Shown: piece after piece, positions 56,232-64,000 of the stretch
Layout of the letters: each line of letters starts with the position of its first letter
Numbering within the stretch: position 1 is the stretch's first letter
DNA from: Verrucomicrobiota bacterium
Lineage (GTDB): Bacteria > Verrucomicrobiota > Verrucomicrobiia > Opitutales > Opitutaceae
Direction: 5' to 3'
Assembly (NCBI GenBank): GCA_019136515.1
Contig: JAGVUB010000112.1
Coordinates: forward strand, 1 to 64,000
DNA length: 64,000 nt
The notes under the pieces: generated by a model
Seen by the model: the letters and a program-made list of their open reading frames with translations, nothing else
What the model was told of the DNA's origin: nothing
Database searches by the model: none
Program-made: the position numbers and the translations under genes

Positions 56232-57152
56232 CTATTTTTGAAGAACAACGACATCCTGGTAGGAATGCCCGCGGGTGATGATCTCGCGGATGTCCATGAA
56301 CCGCCCCCATGCCGACCAGATGTAACGCTCCATGTGGAAGACGTTCGTATTATAGCTCTTCACGGTGTTCCACCTAAAGACCGTCTTCTCGCGGGGTAGC
56401 GGCCCGCGGAGGAATTCCGGGGTCACCGGATAATCCACAATCTTGTCCTTGCCGTACAACAGGGCGTCGTAGATCGGCCATCCCGGCTGCATCTGCTGCC
56501 AGGTGGTCTCGCTGTGGATAGTGAGGTAGGCAATGCCACCCGGCCGCAAAACACGGCGCAGCTCCGCAATCCAAGCCAGCTCGAGCTCGTCGATATGCGT
56601 GAAGACGGAAAAAGCGCAGACAACGGCGCAGGAGTTGTCCTCGAGGGGAAGATGCGGCAGCGTCGTGTTCTGGAAAACCTTGATCTGCGGCGAGAGATGC
56701 AAGCGAACCCACTCGGCGTGCCGGAGCGAGATATCGGCCCCCCACACGTCGAGCCCCTTGAACTGGGTCGCGAAATGCCGCAGCACCCGCCCGGAGGCAC
56801 AACCCAGTTCCATCACTCGCGTCCCCGGATCCAACCGCACGCCCCATCGAGCACAGGCTTGCGCCACGGCCAAGGCATCCCCGAGGCCGCCGCACCACCA
56901 ATCGAAGTGCCGGTCGCCTTGATACCCCTCGCGATCGGCGGTAATCGGCAGCGGCGCCAAATCTCTTGCCACGTACGCCTCCAAAGGTTCTTGCAGCAGC
57001 CCGTCGCGAAAAACGGTGTGCATGGGAGCACGCAGTTGCTCCGATGCCCGCGGGAGCACCACAAACGGCTTTTCCGAACCAGCGATGGAGATTTCCTGAA
57101 TCACCCCGGAATGCGGGGCGCTTATCATTGGCTGCATCTCAGATTTGTTCAT
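56232..57152 (-). CDS. Class I SAM-dependent methyltransferase
   Basis: A 306-residue protein with the Rossmann methyltransferase motifs: GTRVMELGCASGRVLRHFA (motif I), DVWGADISLRHAEWV, PHLPLEDNSCAVVCAFSVFTHI and ELRRVLRPGGIAYLTIHSE. It lies between two glycosyltransferase genes with short gaps, so it probably methylates a sugar or lipid-linked glycan. AT content is somewhat higher than in the housekeeping genes. Confidence 0.87.
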   Translation of the reverse strand: MNKSEMQPMISAPHSGVIQEISIAGSEKPFVVLPRASEQLRAPMHTVFRDGLLQEPLEAYVARDLAPLPITADREGYQGDRHFDWWCGGLGDALAVAQACARWGVRLDPGTRVMELGCASGRVLRHFATQFKGLDVWGADISLRHAEWVRLHLSPQIKVFQNTTLPHLPLEDNSCAVVCAFSVFTHIDELELAWIAELRRVLRPGGIAYLTIHSETTWQQMQPGWPIYDALLYGKDKIVDYPVTPEFLRGPLPREKTVFRWNTVKSYNTNVFHMERYIWSAWGRFMDIREIITRGHSYQDVVVLQK

Positions 57153-57162
57153 GAGGTTTCAC

Positions 57163-59670
57163 CTATTTGGGAAGTGAGTTATAGATCAGCACGTGGGAGA
57201 GGGGCAGATGAGCCAAGCGGGCGTACATCTGCCGCTCACTTGCCTTGGACGAGTAGATGACGACATCGACCTGCGACTGATCGATCTGCTCGGGAAGCAA
57301 ACAGGGGCGGCCGAGAAAACGCCTCAGTTTTCGCTGGTCGATATAGCCCCGGACCCAGCGGGCGAGAGAAGGCAGAATGCCAAGAAGCACCTTGGTGTGC
57401 GCACCCGCACCATAGATGTATACTCGCGGCTGGGACTGTTCCCACTGCGCCAGCAAAGGCTCGAGGCGCCGGCGCATGGTCTGCACATCGGAAAGACCAT
57501 CCGATAATCCTCGCTTCGTGGGGAAAAGGAACCGCTGCAATTCCCGTTCGGGAGAATTGGCGAAGAGATTGTAGATCGAGTTGGCCATCGAGCCTCCGCC
57601 TTCCAGCGGCGTAGAAGCTGAGCTTTGCGCGCCGACCACAGCAGCACAAACACTGCCCCAGTCCAACGCTTCGCTCCGTTGATGGGCTCGATAGGTTTGC
57701 AGTATTTGGAGCTTGCTCGCGATCTGGGTATTTTCGCTCTGCGAATAGGAATGCTGCTGCTGGCGATACAGGAACAACGGCTCCGGAATAATTCCGTGCA
57801 ACCGCCCCGACAGGGACAACCGAGCCCAAAGGTCCCAGTCCTCGATCGGAGCGGGACATTCCGCAAAGCCTCCCATCTCCACAAAAACGCGTTTGCGCAC
57901 GATCGAACAGGTATCGCCGAAGATATTGGTCAGGAACCCGGTCTCAAGGCAGGCGCCCAGCGGCGAGTACAGGAGGGTGGCATTCTTCACCGCAAGGGGG
58001 CGCGGCCGGCCACGATCCTCCTGAACGATCACCTTCGAGAAACAGCTCAGACTATCATACCCGCTGCTCTCGATAGCACGCAGCATGGTCGACAGCATGG
58101 CCGGCTCCGCCTCGTTGTCCGCATCGAGAAAAGCGAGATACCTTCCCCGGGCGAGCCGACTGCCGTGGTTCCTCGCGGCCCCAGGGCCCCGGTTCCTGGC
58201 AACGGACACGAACCTAAAGACACTCCGATCGTACTTCGCGGCCATTGCACTAAAACGTTCCCGCTCGACCGGATCCGAGGAACAATCGTCCACAACGATC
58301 ACTTCGAAGGCCTCCGTGATGATCTGATTTTGCAGGCTTCGCAGCGCCTGATCGAGGTAGCCGGTCGAATTGAAGTGGGGCACGATCACTGAGACAGCCG
58401 GGCCCGCATCAGGCCTCGTTCTTTTCTCCGGAGGTTGAAACGGCGCCAAGGCCCGAACGTTCACAAGTGAACGATGAAACCGCACGTTGGCGGCATTCGT
58501 TCGCACCGCGTCAAAACCCGAGCGGAAGTCGATCTTCAGTTGGCCCGTACCGACCACTCGATCGAGGCACTCGCGTACTCCGCGAGCCGAAACCGGGGCG
58601 AGCAGATGGCGATTGGCGCGCCCAACAATCTCGGGGATGCCGCCGGCGTCCGTTGTCACAAATGGCACTTGATTGGCAAACAGCTCGATAATGGAGAAGG
58701 GCAAATTGTCCATCGTGCTGGGGGCGACGACCAAGATGTCTTTCTGCCGTCTCATCCAAGCCCACGCTTGATGGGCGTCCTTGTCGTCGATAATTTCCCA
58801 GCTGTAATGTGTCCCCTTTAGCATCTGCGGAATCACCACCTGACTCGCCCCTGCCGCAACGCTTCCGTTCTTGCCAAGGAAGGTCACTCTTTTGAGCCCG
58901 TCGCGCAAAGTCCGGCTCTGCTGCAACGCCTGCAAAACGAAATGGAGCCCTTTGCGGGTCTCGAGACGTCCGAAGAACACGAGGTGTCTGAATCCGTGGA
59001 AGACCCGACAGCAGCGACGGCGTGGACCTGCCTCTTCATCGAAGCAGTACGGAACGACCGTGATACGGTCACGCGCAAGCCCCCAGCGGTCGACGGCCCA
59101 TTCCGCCATATGGCGCGACGGCGCGACGATCTGATCCGCGAGTCGTGCGCATTCTCGCTCCTGAAAATCGAGTTCGACAGCCGGGAATCCCTGCGGCAAC
59201 CGCGCCATCCCTTCGCGGATCCACCGTTGCGAGGAGTGCAGCGTGAGCACGCAGGGGGTGTCCTGAAAACCAAGTCCGGCCCGTTTATACTGTAGGGTGC
59301 GGAAACCGTGCCCAAGATAGTCTTGGAAATAGATCGCGGAATATCTGCTTCGTTTCAGGTATTCGAGAACGTGGAGGGAAAGACGCAGGTTCTCCGCCTC
59401 GGGAAAGAGGCGCAGGCCCGCCACCGAAAGAGCCGCCCGGCCGATCCATTCGCTCAAGCAGACAAACCGGAATCCACAGCGTTTCGGGAAATGACGTTCC
59501 CATGATTCGGCAGTCCCTGTCTCCAGCGGCCCCGTGTAGACCACCTCGACAACGCAGCCGGCCGCAGTCAGTTGCCGAGCCAACCAATACGCGGCCGTTC
59601 CGACGCCTCCGTTGCGAATCGGTCCAACAAAATCGGGAGTCACAATCGCGACGATGTTTGAATCATTCAT
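57163..59670 (-). CDS. Bifunctional glycosyltransferase (GT4 plus GT2) with C-terminal module
   Basis: An 835-residue three-part protein. Residues about 1-400 are GT-B (VGTAAYWLARQL, HLVFFGRLETRKGLHFVLQAL, VVAPSTMDNLPFSIIELFANQVPFV). Residues about 425-690 are GT-A family 2 (VSVIVPHFNSTGYLDQAL, VIVVDDCSSD, LAFLDADNEAEP, EDWDLWARLSL). The last ~90 begin with RVYIYGAGAHTKVLLGIL...GYIDQRK, like the tails at 54732 and 59696. It probably adds two successive sugars. Lower GC than the first half of the window. Confidence 0.88.
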   Translation of the reverse strand: MNDSNIVAIVTPDFVGPIRNGGVGTAAYWLARQLTAAGCVVEVVYTGPLETGTAESWERHFPKRCGFRFVCLSEWIGRAALSVAGLRLFPEAENLRLSLHVLEYLKRSRYSAIYFQDYLGHGFRTLQYKRAGLGFQDTPCVLTLHSSQRWIREGMARLPQGFPAVELDFQERECARLADQIVAPSRHMAEWAVDRWGLARDRITVVPYCFDEEAGPRRRCCRVFHGFRHLVFFGRLETRKGLHFVLQALQQSRTLRDGLKRVTFLGKNGSVAAGASQVVIPQMLKGTHYSWEIIDDKDAHQAWAWMRRQKDILVVAPSTMDNLPFSIIELFANQVPFVTTDAGGIPEIVGRANRHLLAPVSARGVRECLDRVVGTGQLKIDFRSGFDAVRTNAANVRFHRSLVNVRALAPFQPPEKRTRPDAGPAVSVIVPHFNSTGYLDQALRSLQNQIITEAFEVIVVDDCSSDPVERERFSAMAAKYDRSVFRFVSVARNRGPGAARNHGSRLARGRYLAFLDADNEAEPAMLSTMLRAIESSGYDSLSCFSKVIVQEDRGRPRPLAVKNATLLYSPLGACLETGFLTNIFGDTCSIVRKRVFVEMGGFAECPAPIEDWDLWARLSLSGRLHGIIPEPLFLYRQQQHSYSQSENTQIASKLQILQTYRAHQRSEALDWGSVCAAVVGAQSSASTPLEGGGSMANSIYNLFANSPERELQRFLFPTKRGLSDGLSDVQTMRRRLEPLLAQWEQSQPRVYIYGAGAHTKVLLGILPSLARWVRGYIDQRKLRRFLGRPCLLPEQIDQSQVDVVIYSSKASERQMYARLAHLPLSHVLIYNSLPK

Positions 59671-59695
59671 AGTCTGATAGAGTGATCATTTAGCG

Positions 59696-60877
59696 CTAGG
59701 CCGCTCCGAGCGGGGGGAAATCCGGCAGTACGGCCACGTTCTCGACTCCGTTCACGCCGGCTTGGGTCAGATCGGCGATGATGGCGTCGCGAGCGGTGCG
59801 GGAACACACGACATAGAATGGTGGGAGGGACGGAGGCTCAGTCGCAAGCCGCGACGCGAAAGCAGCGGGCGTCTCCGCTTCACCGGCACAGCGATCGACC
59901 ACGGCATAGGGTTTGACCCCGCGTTCCGCCAACAAGTCGCCCACCGCCACCGAAAGGCTGTTCGCCCCCCACAGCACCACCGGCCGGCCCGCCGGCACCT
60001 GGGCTACCAACGCCTGCGCCCGCCACATCGTGAGCTCGTGCGTGTTCTTCAGGATATTCGCCTTAGCAGCGCGCAGTTCGGAGAGTGTGACGGCATCGGC
60101 CAACGAGATGCGCTCCAGCGTATCGACTCGGCCGCCGTCGGTCGCGTTCAGCAACCGGATGCCCCTTGTTTCCAGAACGCGGCGGAAATGGACGAATGCC
60201 GAACGGGCGTGGGTATCGTAATTGTAATGCGCGTTGAGATGCACCACGCCCGGCGCAAAATGCGATTGCGGGCCACCATAGTCCATGTCGACCCCCAGCA
60301 GTACGATCGTCCGGGCACCAAAATGGACCGCCAGCTCGATCGCCGCGAAAATCACACTGAATCCACAATGTTCGAGTTCATCCGGCAGTCTGAACGCGCA
60401 CAACGGGGTGTCGCGCGCGGCGAGTTCCCAGCCCGCGGGAGTCCAGCGCACGTACTGTGTCGTCGGCAGTACGTGGAACATGGGATGCCGTTCGGCGAGT
60501 TCGAGCCATTCCGCCGTAAGGCGGTAGGGGGCGTGAAAAGTCGGCTGCCGACTCACCTCCAGTTCCGGCGCAACCTCGCTAAGCCGCACCGTGTCGGTTA
60601 CCAGATTCCAGTGACGCCGCGGCGCCACTCCGCGCAAGAAGCGATGGCCGTGGTTCGTCGCAATCACATTCGATCCGGTCAGCAGCCGTGGATCTTGGCG
60701 GGCCAGCGAAGGCCCGTTCCCCAAGCAAAATACGGTCTCGTCGCGGCAGCAGCCACCGAGCGCTACCAGGGCGGGGCGATCGCGGTCGACCAACCGTTGG
60801 TAGCGCGCCAGCATCTCGACGCAATCGGCCAGCGTTGGATCGTCCAGCCGGGGCGCGGGGGAAATGGGTGTGTTCAT
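59696..60877 (-). CDS. DUF115/Maf-type transferase with C-terminal module
   Basis: A 393-residue protein. The core has TVFCLGNGPSLARQDPRLL, ATNHGHRFLRG and GFSVIFAAIELAVHFGARTIVLLGVDMDYGG, the pattern of DUF115 (MAF flagellin glycosylation proteins) and, more distantly, GT42 sialyltransferases. The tail starts RPVVLWGANSLSVAVGDLLAERGVKPYAVVDR. Its start overlaps the end of the cytidylyltransferase gene (ATGA), so transfer of a CMP-activated acidic sugar is a reasonable inference. Confidence 0.78.
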   Translation of the reverse strand: MNTPISPAPRLDDPTLADCVEMLARYQRLVDRDRPALVALGGCCRDETVFCLGNGPSLARQDPRLLTGSNVIATNHGHRFLRGVAPRRHWNLVTDTVRLSEVAPELEVSRQPTFHAPYRLTAEWLELAERHPMFHVLPTTQYVRWTPAGWELAARDTPLCAFRLPDELEHCGFSVIFAAIELAVHFGARTIVLLGVDMDYGGPQSHFAPGVVHLNAHYNYDTHARSAFVHFRRVLETRGIRLLNATDGGRVDTLERISLADAVTLSELRAAKANILKNTHELTMWRAQALVAQVPAGRPVVLWGANSLSVAVGDLLAERGVKPYAVVDRCAGEAETPAAFASRLATEPPSLPPFYVVCSRTARDAIIADLTQAGVNGVENVAVLPDFPPLGAA

Positions 60878-61584
60878 CCAGCAACTTCCCCGGCCTCACG
60901 TCGGCGTTCGTCGAACAGCCTTTCTGCAATTTGCAGATCCTCGAGCGTGTCGATGTCGATTCCTTGCAGTTTGGGCACCATAAAAAACAGCGGCCGTTCG
61001 CCGACGCGGCATCCGGTAACAAGCGCCACCTCGCGGTTCACCCCATAGAGTCCGGTCGTCTCCTTTACGTACCGAATGTCCTGTGAGCGCCGCAGTCCGG
61101 CCGGAACGCGCGGCTGGTAGTTTACCGGTTCTCCCCGGAACCAGATGAACCCAGTCTCCTCGGTCGCCAGGAGCACCGAGTCGTTCGCGGGCGACGCCTG
61201 CAGTGCCTTGATCGCGTTGACGATGGTCGGTCCACGCAAGAGCACCGCGGTCACATACACCTGCACATAGAAATCGTAGTCGGGATGGATGCTCACGAAC
61301 TGCTGGAGCAGATGGTTCCCATTGGCCTCGTTGCTGGCGTACCATTCCGGGCGTTGGTGGAAGCGGAAGCGGGCACGCTGCTCTGTGCTGAGGCGCGAGA
61401 ACACTTCCTCGTTTTCGCTATCCACGAAAAGGTCCCATTCAGGCGGGCAGTGACGGACCATCTCGTTCAGCACCCAGTGGCTCAGGGGCCGACCGTGCAA
61501 CGGGTAGAAGTTCTTGTTCGGCACCCGCTCGCTTGAGCGGTGCTTGATCGGCACTTGGATCACGGTTCGTGGCGTCTTGCTCAT
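60874..61584 (-). CDS. Cytidylyltransferase, CMP-nonulosonate synthetase type
   Basis: A 236-residue nucleotidyltransferase of the NeuA/KdsB group. It has IQVPIKHRSSERVPNKNFYPLHGRPLSHWVL (nucleotide-binding), WDLFVDSENEEVF, YDFYVQVYVTAVLLRGPTI and the late GIDIDTLEDLQIAERL typical of CMP-acylneuraminate synthetases. A good GGAGG Shine-Dalgarno lies before the ATG at 61584, which is unusual for this window. No nonulosonate synthase gene is visible inside the window. Confidence 0.85.
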   Translation of the reverse strand: MSKTPRTVIQVPIKHRSSERVPNKNFYPLHGRPLSHWVLNEMVRHCPPEWDLFVDSENEEVFSRLSTEQRARFRFHQRPEWYASNEANGNHLLQQFVSIHPDYDFYVQVYVTAVLLRGPTIVNAIKALQASPANDSVLLATEETGFIWFRGEPVNYQPRVPAGLRRSQDIRYVKETTGLYGVNREVALVTGCRVGERPLFFMVPKLQGIDIDTLEDLQIAERLFDERRREAGEVAG

Positions 61585-63788
61585 CGATATTCCTCCGTTG
61601 TAGCGGGCGGCGGCCGTAGGGGCTCGCGGTAGCCGCGATTCAGGTTGGTTGGGGAGATGAAACTTGGGAGCGCTCCGCGTTCGGCTCGAAGGCGAACGGC
61701 TTCGACACGCGCGTTGCGCAAAGCCCCGTAAGGGTGCAGTTCCTTCCCTGCCTGGGCAAACATCACGGCTTGGCGTTCGTCGCCCAGCGCTCGTAACGAT
61801 GCAGCCAGCACCTGCCACCGAAAACTCGGCCCCTCCACGCGGCTGAATAGGGTCGCTGCCTCCGCCTCCATCCCTCGGAAGATGCAGACCGCCCGTTGCG
61901 CATCGCCAAACAACGCGTGCGCCGCCGCGAAATAGACTCGCTGCAATGTAGGCCAATCCGGCCATTCCGTCTCGGCCGCCAAACAACGCTGCGCCGTTGT
62001 TTCGTCGCCCACAAACCAAGCATGGATCGCTGCCAAGGTAAGGTCGGCCAAAACAGCACCCCGCCGGGCCCGCGCCGTTTCCGCTGCAAGGATCGCGCGT
62101 GCGACGTCGCCTTCGTATGCAGCCAGCAGTACCGATCCGTGCAAAGCGATCCCGTTCACCGCTCCGTTGGCCAAAGCCGTGGCGAAGCAACTCCGCACCC
62201 ACGTCCGAACCTCCTCGACCTGTTCTGGCAACGGAGCATGCCCCTCGAACGCAGGCATGAGTTGTAACAGCCCGGTCCATCCAGCCTCGGCGGTCCCGCG
62301 CCCGTCGGGCGCGGCATCAGCGGCCTCACGAAAACGTCCTAGCGCAGCAAGCAGCGTGCTCTCGAACTCCACCAACCGCGGCTCCCGGGCGCCTATCGCC
62401 CGTGCGTCACGGACCAAGCGCAACGCCGTTTCCACGGGGCCTCGTCTCCAGTCGAAACTGAACCCCCATGCAACACCGTGGAAACACCCTTCGGCAATCC
62501 GTACGAGTAAATCGGCACGAGTTCCGGCGCCGACCGTGGCACCAAAAACCGCGTGTTCACACCGTTCTGTCCATGTCGGTATGGCCGCTGTGCAGCGAGC
62601 AAAACACTCGAGCCACGCCGGATTGAGCGGCCGTCGAAGAAACTCGACCAACTGCACCGGTCCCTCATCGCCGACCAGCGTGCGAAGGGAGTACGGAACA
62701 GATCTCCGCGGTTCCGCGAGCATCCAGCGCACCGTGCTCCATCGTTCAGCATCAGCACCCTCTAGCTTGAGCGGAGCACCAAGCCAGCGGAAGATCGCGC
62801 CCTCCCGTTCCGCGCCAACCATCGCATCGGGCCCGCACTCACGCAGCCCCATCCAGCTACGGGCCCAGTCGCCCCAAGCAGCTAGCGGAGCCTCGCGCAC
62901 CTTTCCGGGCGGCTGGAGTAATGCCGCTTGAAGTTCTTGCATCGGCTCGCGAATCCGTCCGTCGGACCGTGGGAACTCAATGGTCTTCGTTTCAGCGCCG
63001 CAAACTCGCCGCCGCGCTGGAGCCGGACTACGGCCGAATACAACACAGTTGGAACCTGCCAAAGCGGCATGGCGAATCGTCACGCCCTGCAAAACTGGAT
63101 CGCACAAAAATGGCACCAACGTCGTCGCAGCCGGCAGTGCCCCATTGTCCTCGCTTGGTTGAAGCAGCACCACCTTGCCATGATTCGCTTGGGCACAAGA
63201 TTCGCCAAGCACTCGCCCAACTCCCTCGTCTTCATTCGCGTCGATCACGACGGCGAACGGCAACTGGCGTCCAATCGGCTTGATCAATCCACCCCAAGCC
63301 GGAAGCCAGACGAGGTCGCGTTCCTTCAGCCAACTGGAGAGTATCGGGTGCTCAGTCTCCTCACGCAGCAAATCACTGAGAACAACGTCAGGCGACCACG
63401 CCTCTGTCGCGGCCTTGGCTCGTTCGGTCCAGTTCGCCGCACTGCCGGGAAACACCGCCCACGTGCCGCCCACCTGGCTACGCCACACTGGCGGCGGTGG
63501 CGGCTCGTCGGGGCACAACACAAGCCAACCGTCAATCGCCACTTCCGGTGGCGTGGGATTCGGCGTATCGCAGCTCCAAACCACCAAATCCGCCGGAAAC
63601 TCACGAGCGCAAATCCGCGCCGCAAGCGGCAGCTTGGCGCGCCCGCTCGGGCACCAGATCGCAATCCGTGGGTTCGCACGGAGCGTATTATTCGTCGTCT
63701 CCGTCCCTACTGCTGAACCCTCAGAAGTGCACACCGCTCCATTCCAGCCCGAACTGGCTATCATAGGGGTAGTTGGGGTTGCACGCAT
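61581..63788 (-). CDS. Large unknown protein of the glycan operon
   Basis: A 735-residue protein I cannot assign. The N-terminal ~270 residues have alternating strand-helix character (PRIAIWCPSGRAKLPLAARIC, FAVVIDANEDEGVGRVLGESC, GKVVLLQPSEDNGAL), possibly a degenerate glycosyltransferase fold. The remainder is helical and repeat-like (LFGDAQRAVCIFRGMEAEAATLF). It overlaps the cytidylyltransferase start by four bases. GC is lower than in the rest of the window. The start is uncertain, since the first ~35 residues are low in structure. Confidence 0.65.
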   Translation of the reverse strand: MRATPTTPMIASSGWNGAVCTSEGSAVGTETTNNTLRANPRIAIWCPSGRAKLPLAARICAREFPADLVVWSCDTPNPTPPEVAIDGWLVLCPDEPPPPPVWRSQVGGTWAVFPGSAANWTERAKAATEAWSPDVVLSDLLREETEHPILSSWLKERDLVWLPAWGGLIKPIGRQLPFAVVIDANEDEGVGRVLGESCAQANHGKVVLLQPSEDNGALPAATTLVPFLCDPVLQGVTIRHAALAGSNCVVFGRSPAPARRRVCGAETKTIEFPRSDGRIREPMQELQAALLQPPGKVREAPLAAWGDWARSWMGLRECGPDAMVGAEREGAIFRWLGAPLKLEGADAERWSTVRWMLAEPRRSVPYSLRTLVGDEGPVQLVEFLRRPLNPAWLECFARCTAAIPTWTERCEHAVFGATVGAGTRADLLVRIAEGCFHGVAWGFSFDWRRGPVETALRLVRDARAIGAREPRLVEFESTLLAALGRFREAADAAPDGRGTAEAGWTGLLQLMPAFEGHAPLPEQVEEVRTWVRSCFATALANGAVNGIALHGSVLLAAYEGDVARAILAAETARARRGAVLADLTLAAIHAWFVGDETTAQRCLAAETEWPDWPTLQRVYFAAAHALFGDAQRAVCIFRGMEAEAATLFSRVEGPSFRWQVLAASLRALGDERQAVMFAQAGKELHPYGALRNARVEAVRLRAERGALPSFISPTNLNRGYREPLRPPPATTEEYR

Positions 63789-63808
63789 GGGACGGAATAA
63801 CGCTGCCG

Positions 63809-64000
63809 CTACGCTCCGGCAATTTGTTCTGCCGAAGGGGTAAAACCTGCCGGAGTTTGGGAGGGAATCACTGTTTCGTCCAACTTATCGCAAGAAGCAT
63901 GCCGGAGACGGTACCCGTTGGCAAACCCCTCATGGCGAACGATAAAGATCGTGCGAGCGACGGCACAGCCGGATCCACCGTTGCACAGCGTCACGCTCCC
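63809..64000 (-). CDS. C-terminal part of an unknown protein (runs off window)
   Basis: The frame is open to the window edge and ends at 63809, 20 bases before the next gene of the operon. The visible ~63 residues include ARTIFIVRHEGFANGYRLRHASCDKL and a polar end. Codon use is like the neighbouring operon gene. Too little is seen for a function; it is probably another gene of the glycan operon. Confidence 0.45.
   Translation of the reverse strand, partial: GSVTLCNGGSGCAVARTIFIVRHEGFANGYRLRHASCDKLDETVIPSQTPAGFTPSAEQIAGA

Overview
The window is high-GC, densely coded bacterial chromosome. No rRNA, phage, insertion sequence or CRISPR array was seen. Gene content suggests a Verrucomicrobiota chromosome, probably Opitutaceae-like. 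The pointers are a fused cbb3 oxidase ccoN-ccoO, GTP-type PEP carboxykinase beside a PocR/AraC regulator, many genes without a clear Shine-Dalgarno sequence, and tracts of degenerate heptamer/nonamer repeats. The taxonomic call is an inference.

Layout. 1-7.2 kb: housekeeping genes (lipA, hemD/hemC, trpC, tRNA-Arg, pyrH-frr, proB, a SUI1/YciH-like factor). 7.2-12.8 kb: the 2-oxoglutarate dehydrogenase complex (sucA, sucB, lpd). 12.9-14.2 kb: a toxin-antitoxin pair, diacylglycerol kinase and a small unknown. 14.2-19.4 kb (minus strand): a cbb3 oxidase operon ccoS-ccoNO-ccoQ-ccoP-ccoG plus a 48-residue membrane protein. 19.6-28.7 kb: a Cys-rich unknown, the PocR-AraC regulator facing pckG, a large hybrid histidine kinase, gamma carbonic anhydrase and a biotin-less carboxyltransferase. 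28.7-35.3 kb: an ABC binding protein and ATPase without a permease, hpt, a guanidinium-type SMR exporter with a possible leader pseudoknot, an amidohydrolase and a Sel1/TonB lipoprotein. 35.5-41.6 kb: fba, eno, then a Na+-pumping decarboxylase set (beta, gamma, biotinylated alpha). 41.7-51.6 kb: a TMTC-like membrane TPR protein, a FIST sensor, tRNA-Gly, a broken methyltransferase, an Rsm22-like protein, a TolC-like protein, an S26B-type peptidase and a zinc-ribbon protein.

51.8-53.4 kb holds a two-gene unit: an unknown 152-residue protein and an actin whose sequence most resembles the magnetosome cytoskeletal actin MamK. No other magnetosome gene is visible. This is the best candidate for an undescribed system here.

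53.6-64 kb is a minus-strand glycan operon joined by ATGA overlaps or short gaps. It holds glycosyltransferases, a methyltransferase, a DUF115-type transferase, a CMP-sugar synthetase-like cytidylyltransferase and unknown proteins. Three of its transferases end in a similar Rossmann-like module, and parts have visibly lower GC. It probably makes or decorates a surface glycan, perhaps with a nonulosonic acid.

Central carbon metabolism links many genes: OGDH complex, PEPCK, FBA, enolase, two pyruvate/oxaloacetate carboxyltransferases and the Na+-decarboxylase. Together with a high-affinity oxidase this fits a sugar-using bacterium that tolerates low oxygen.
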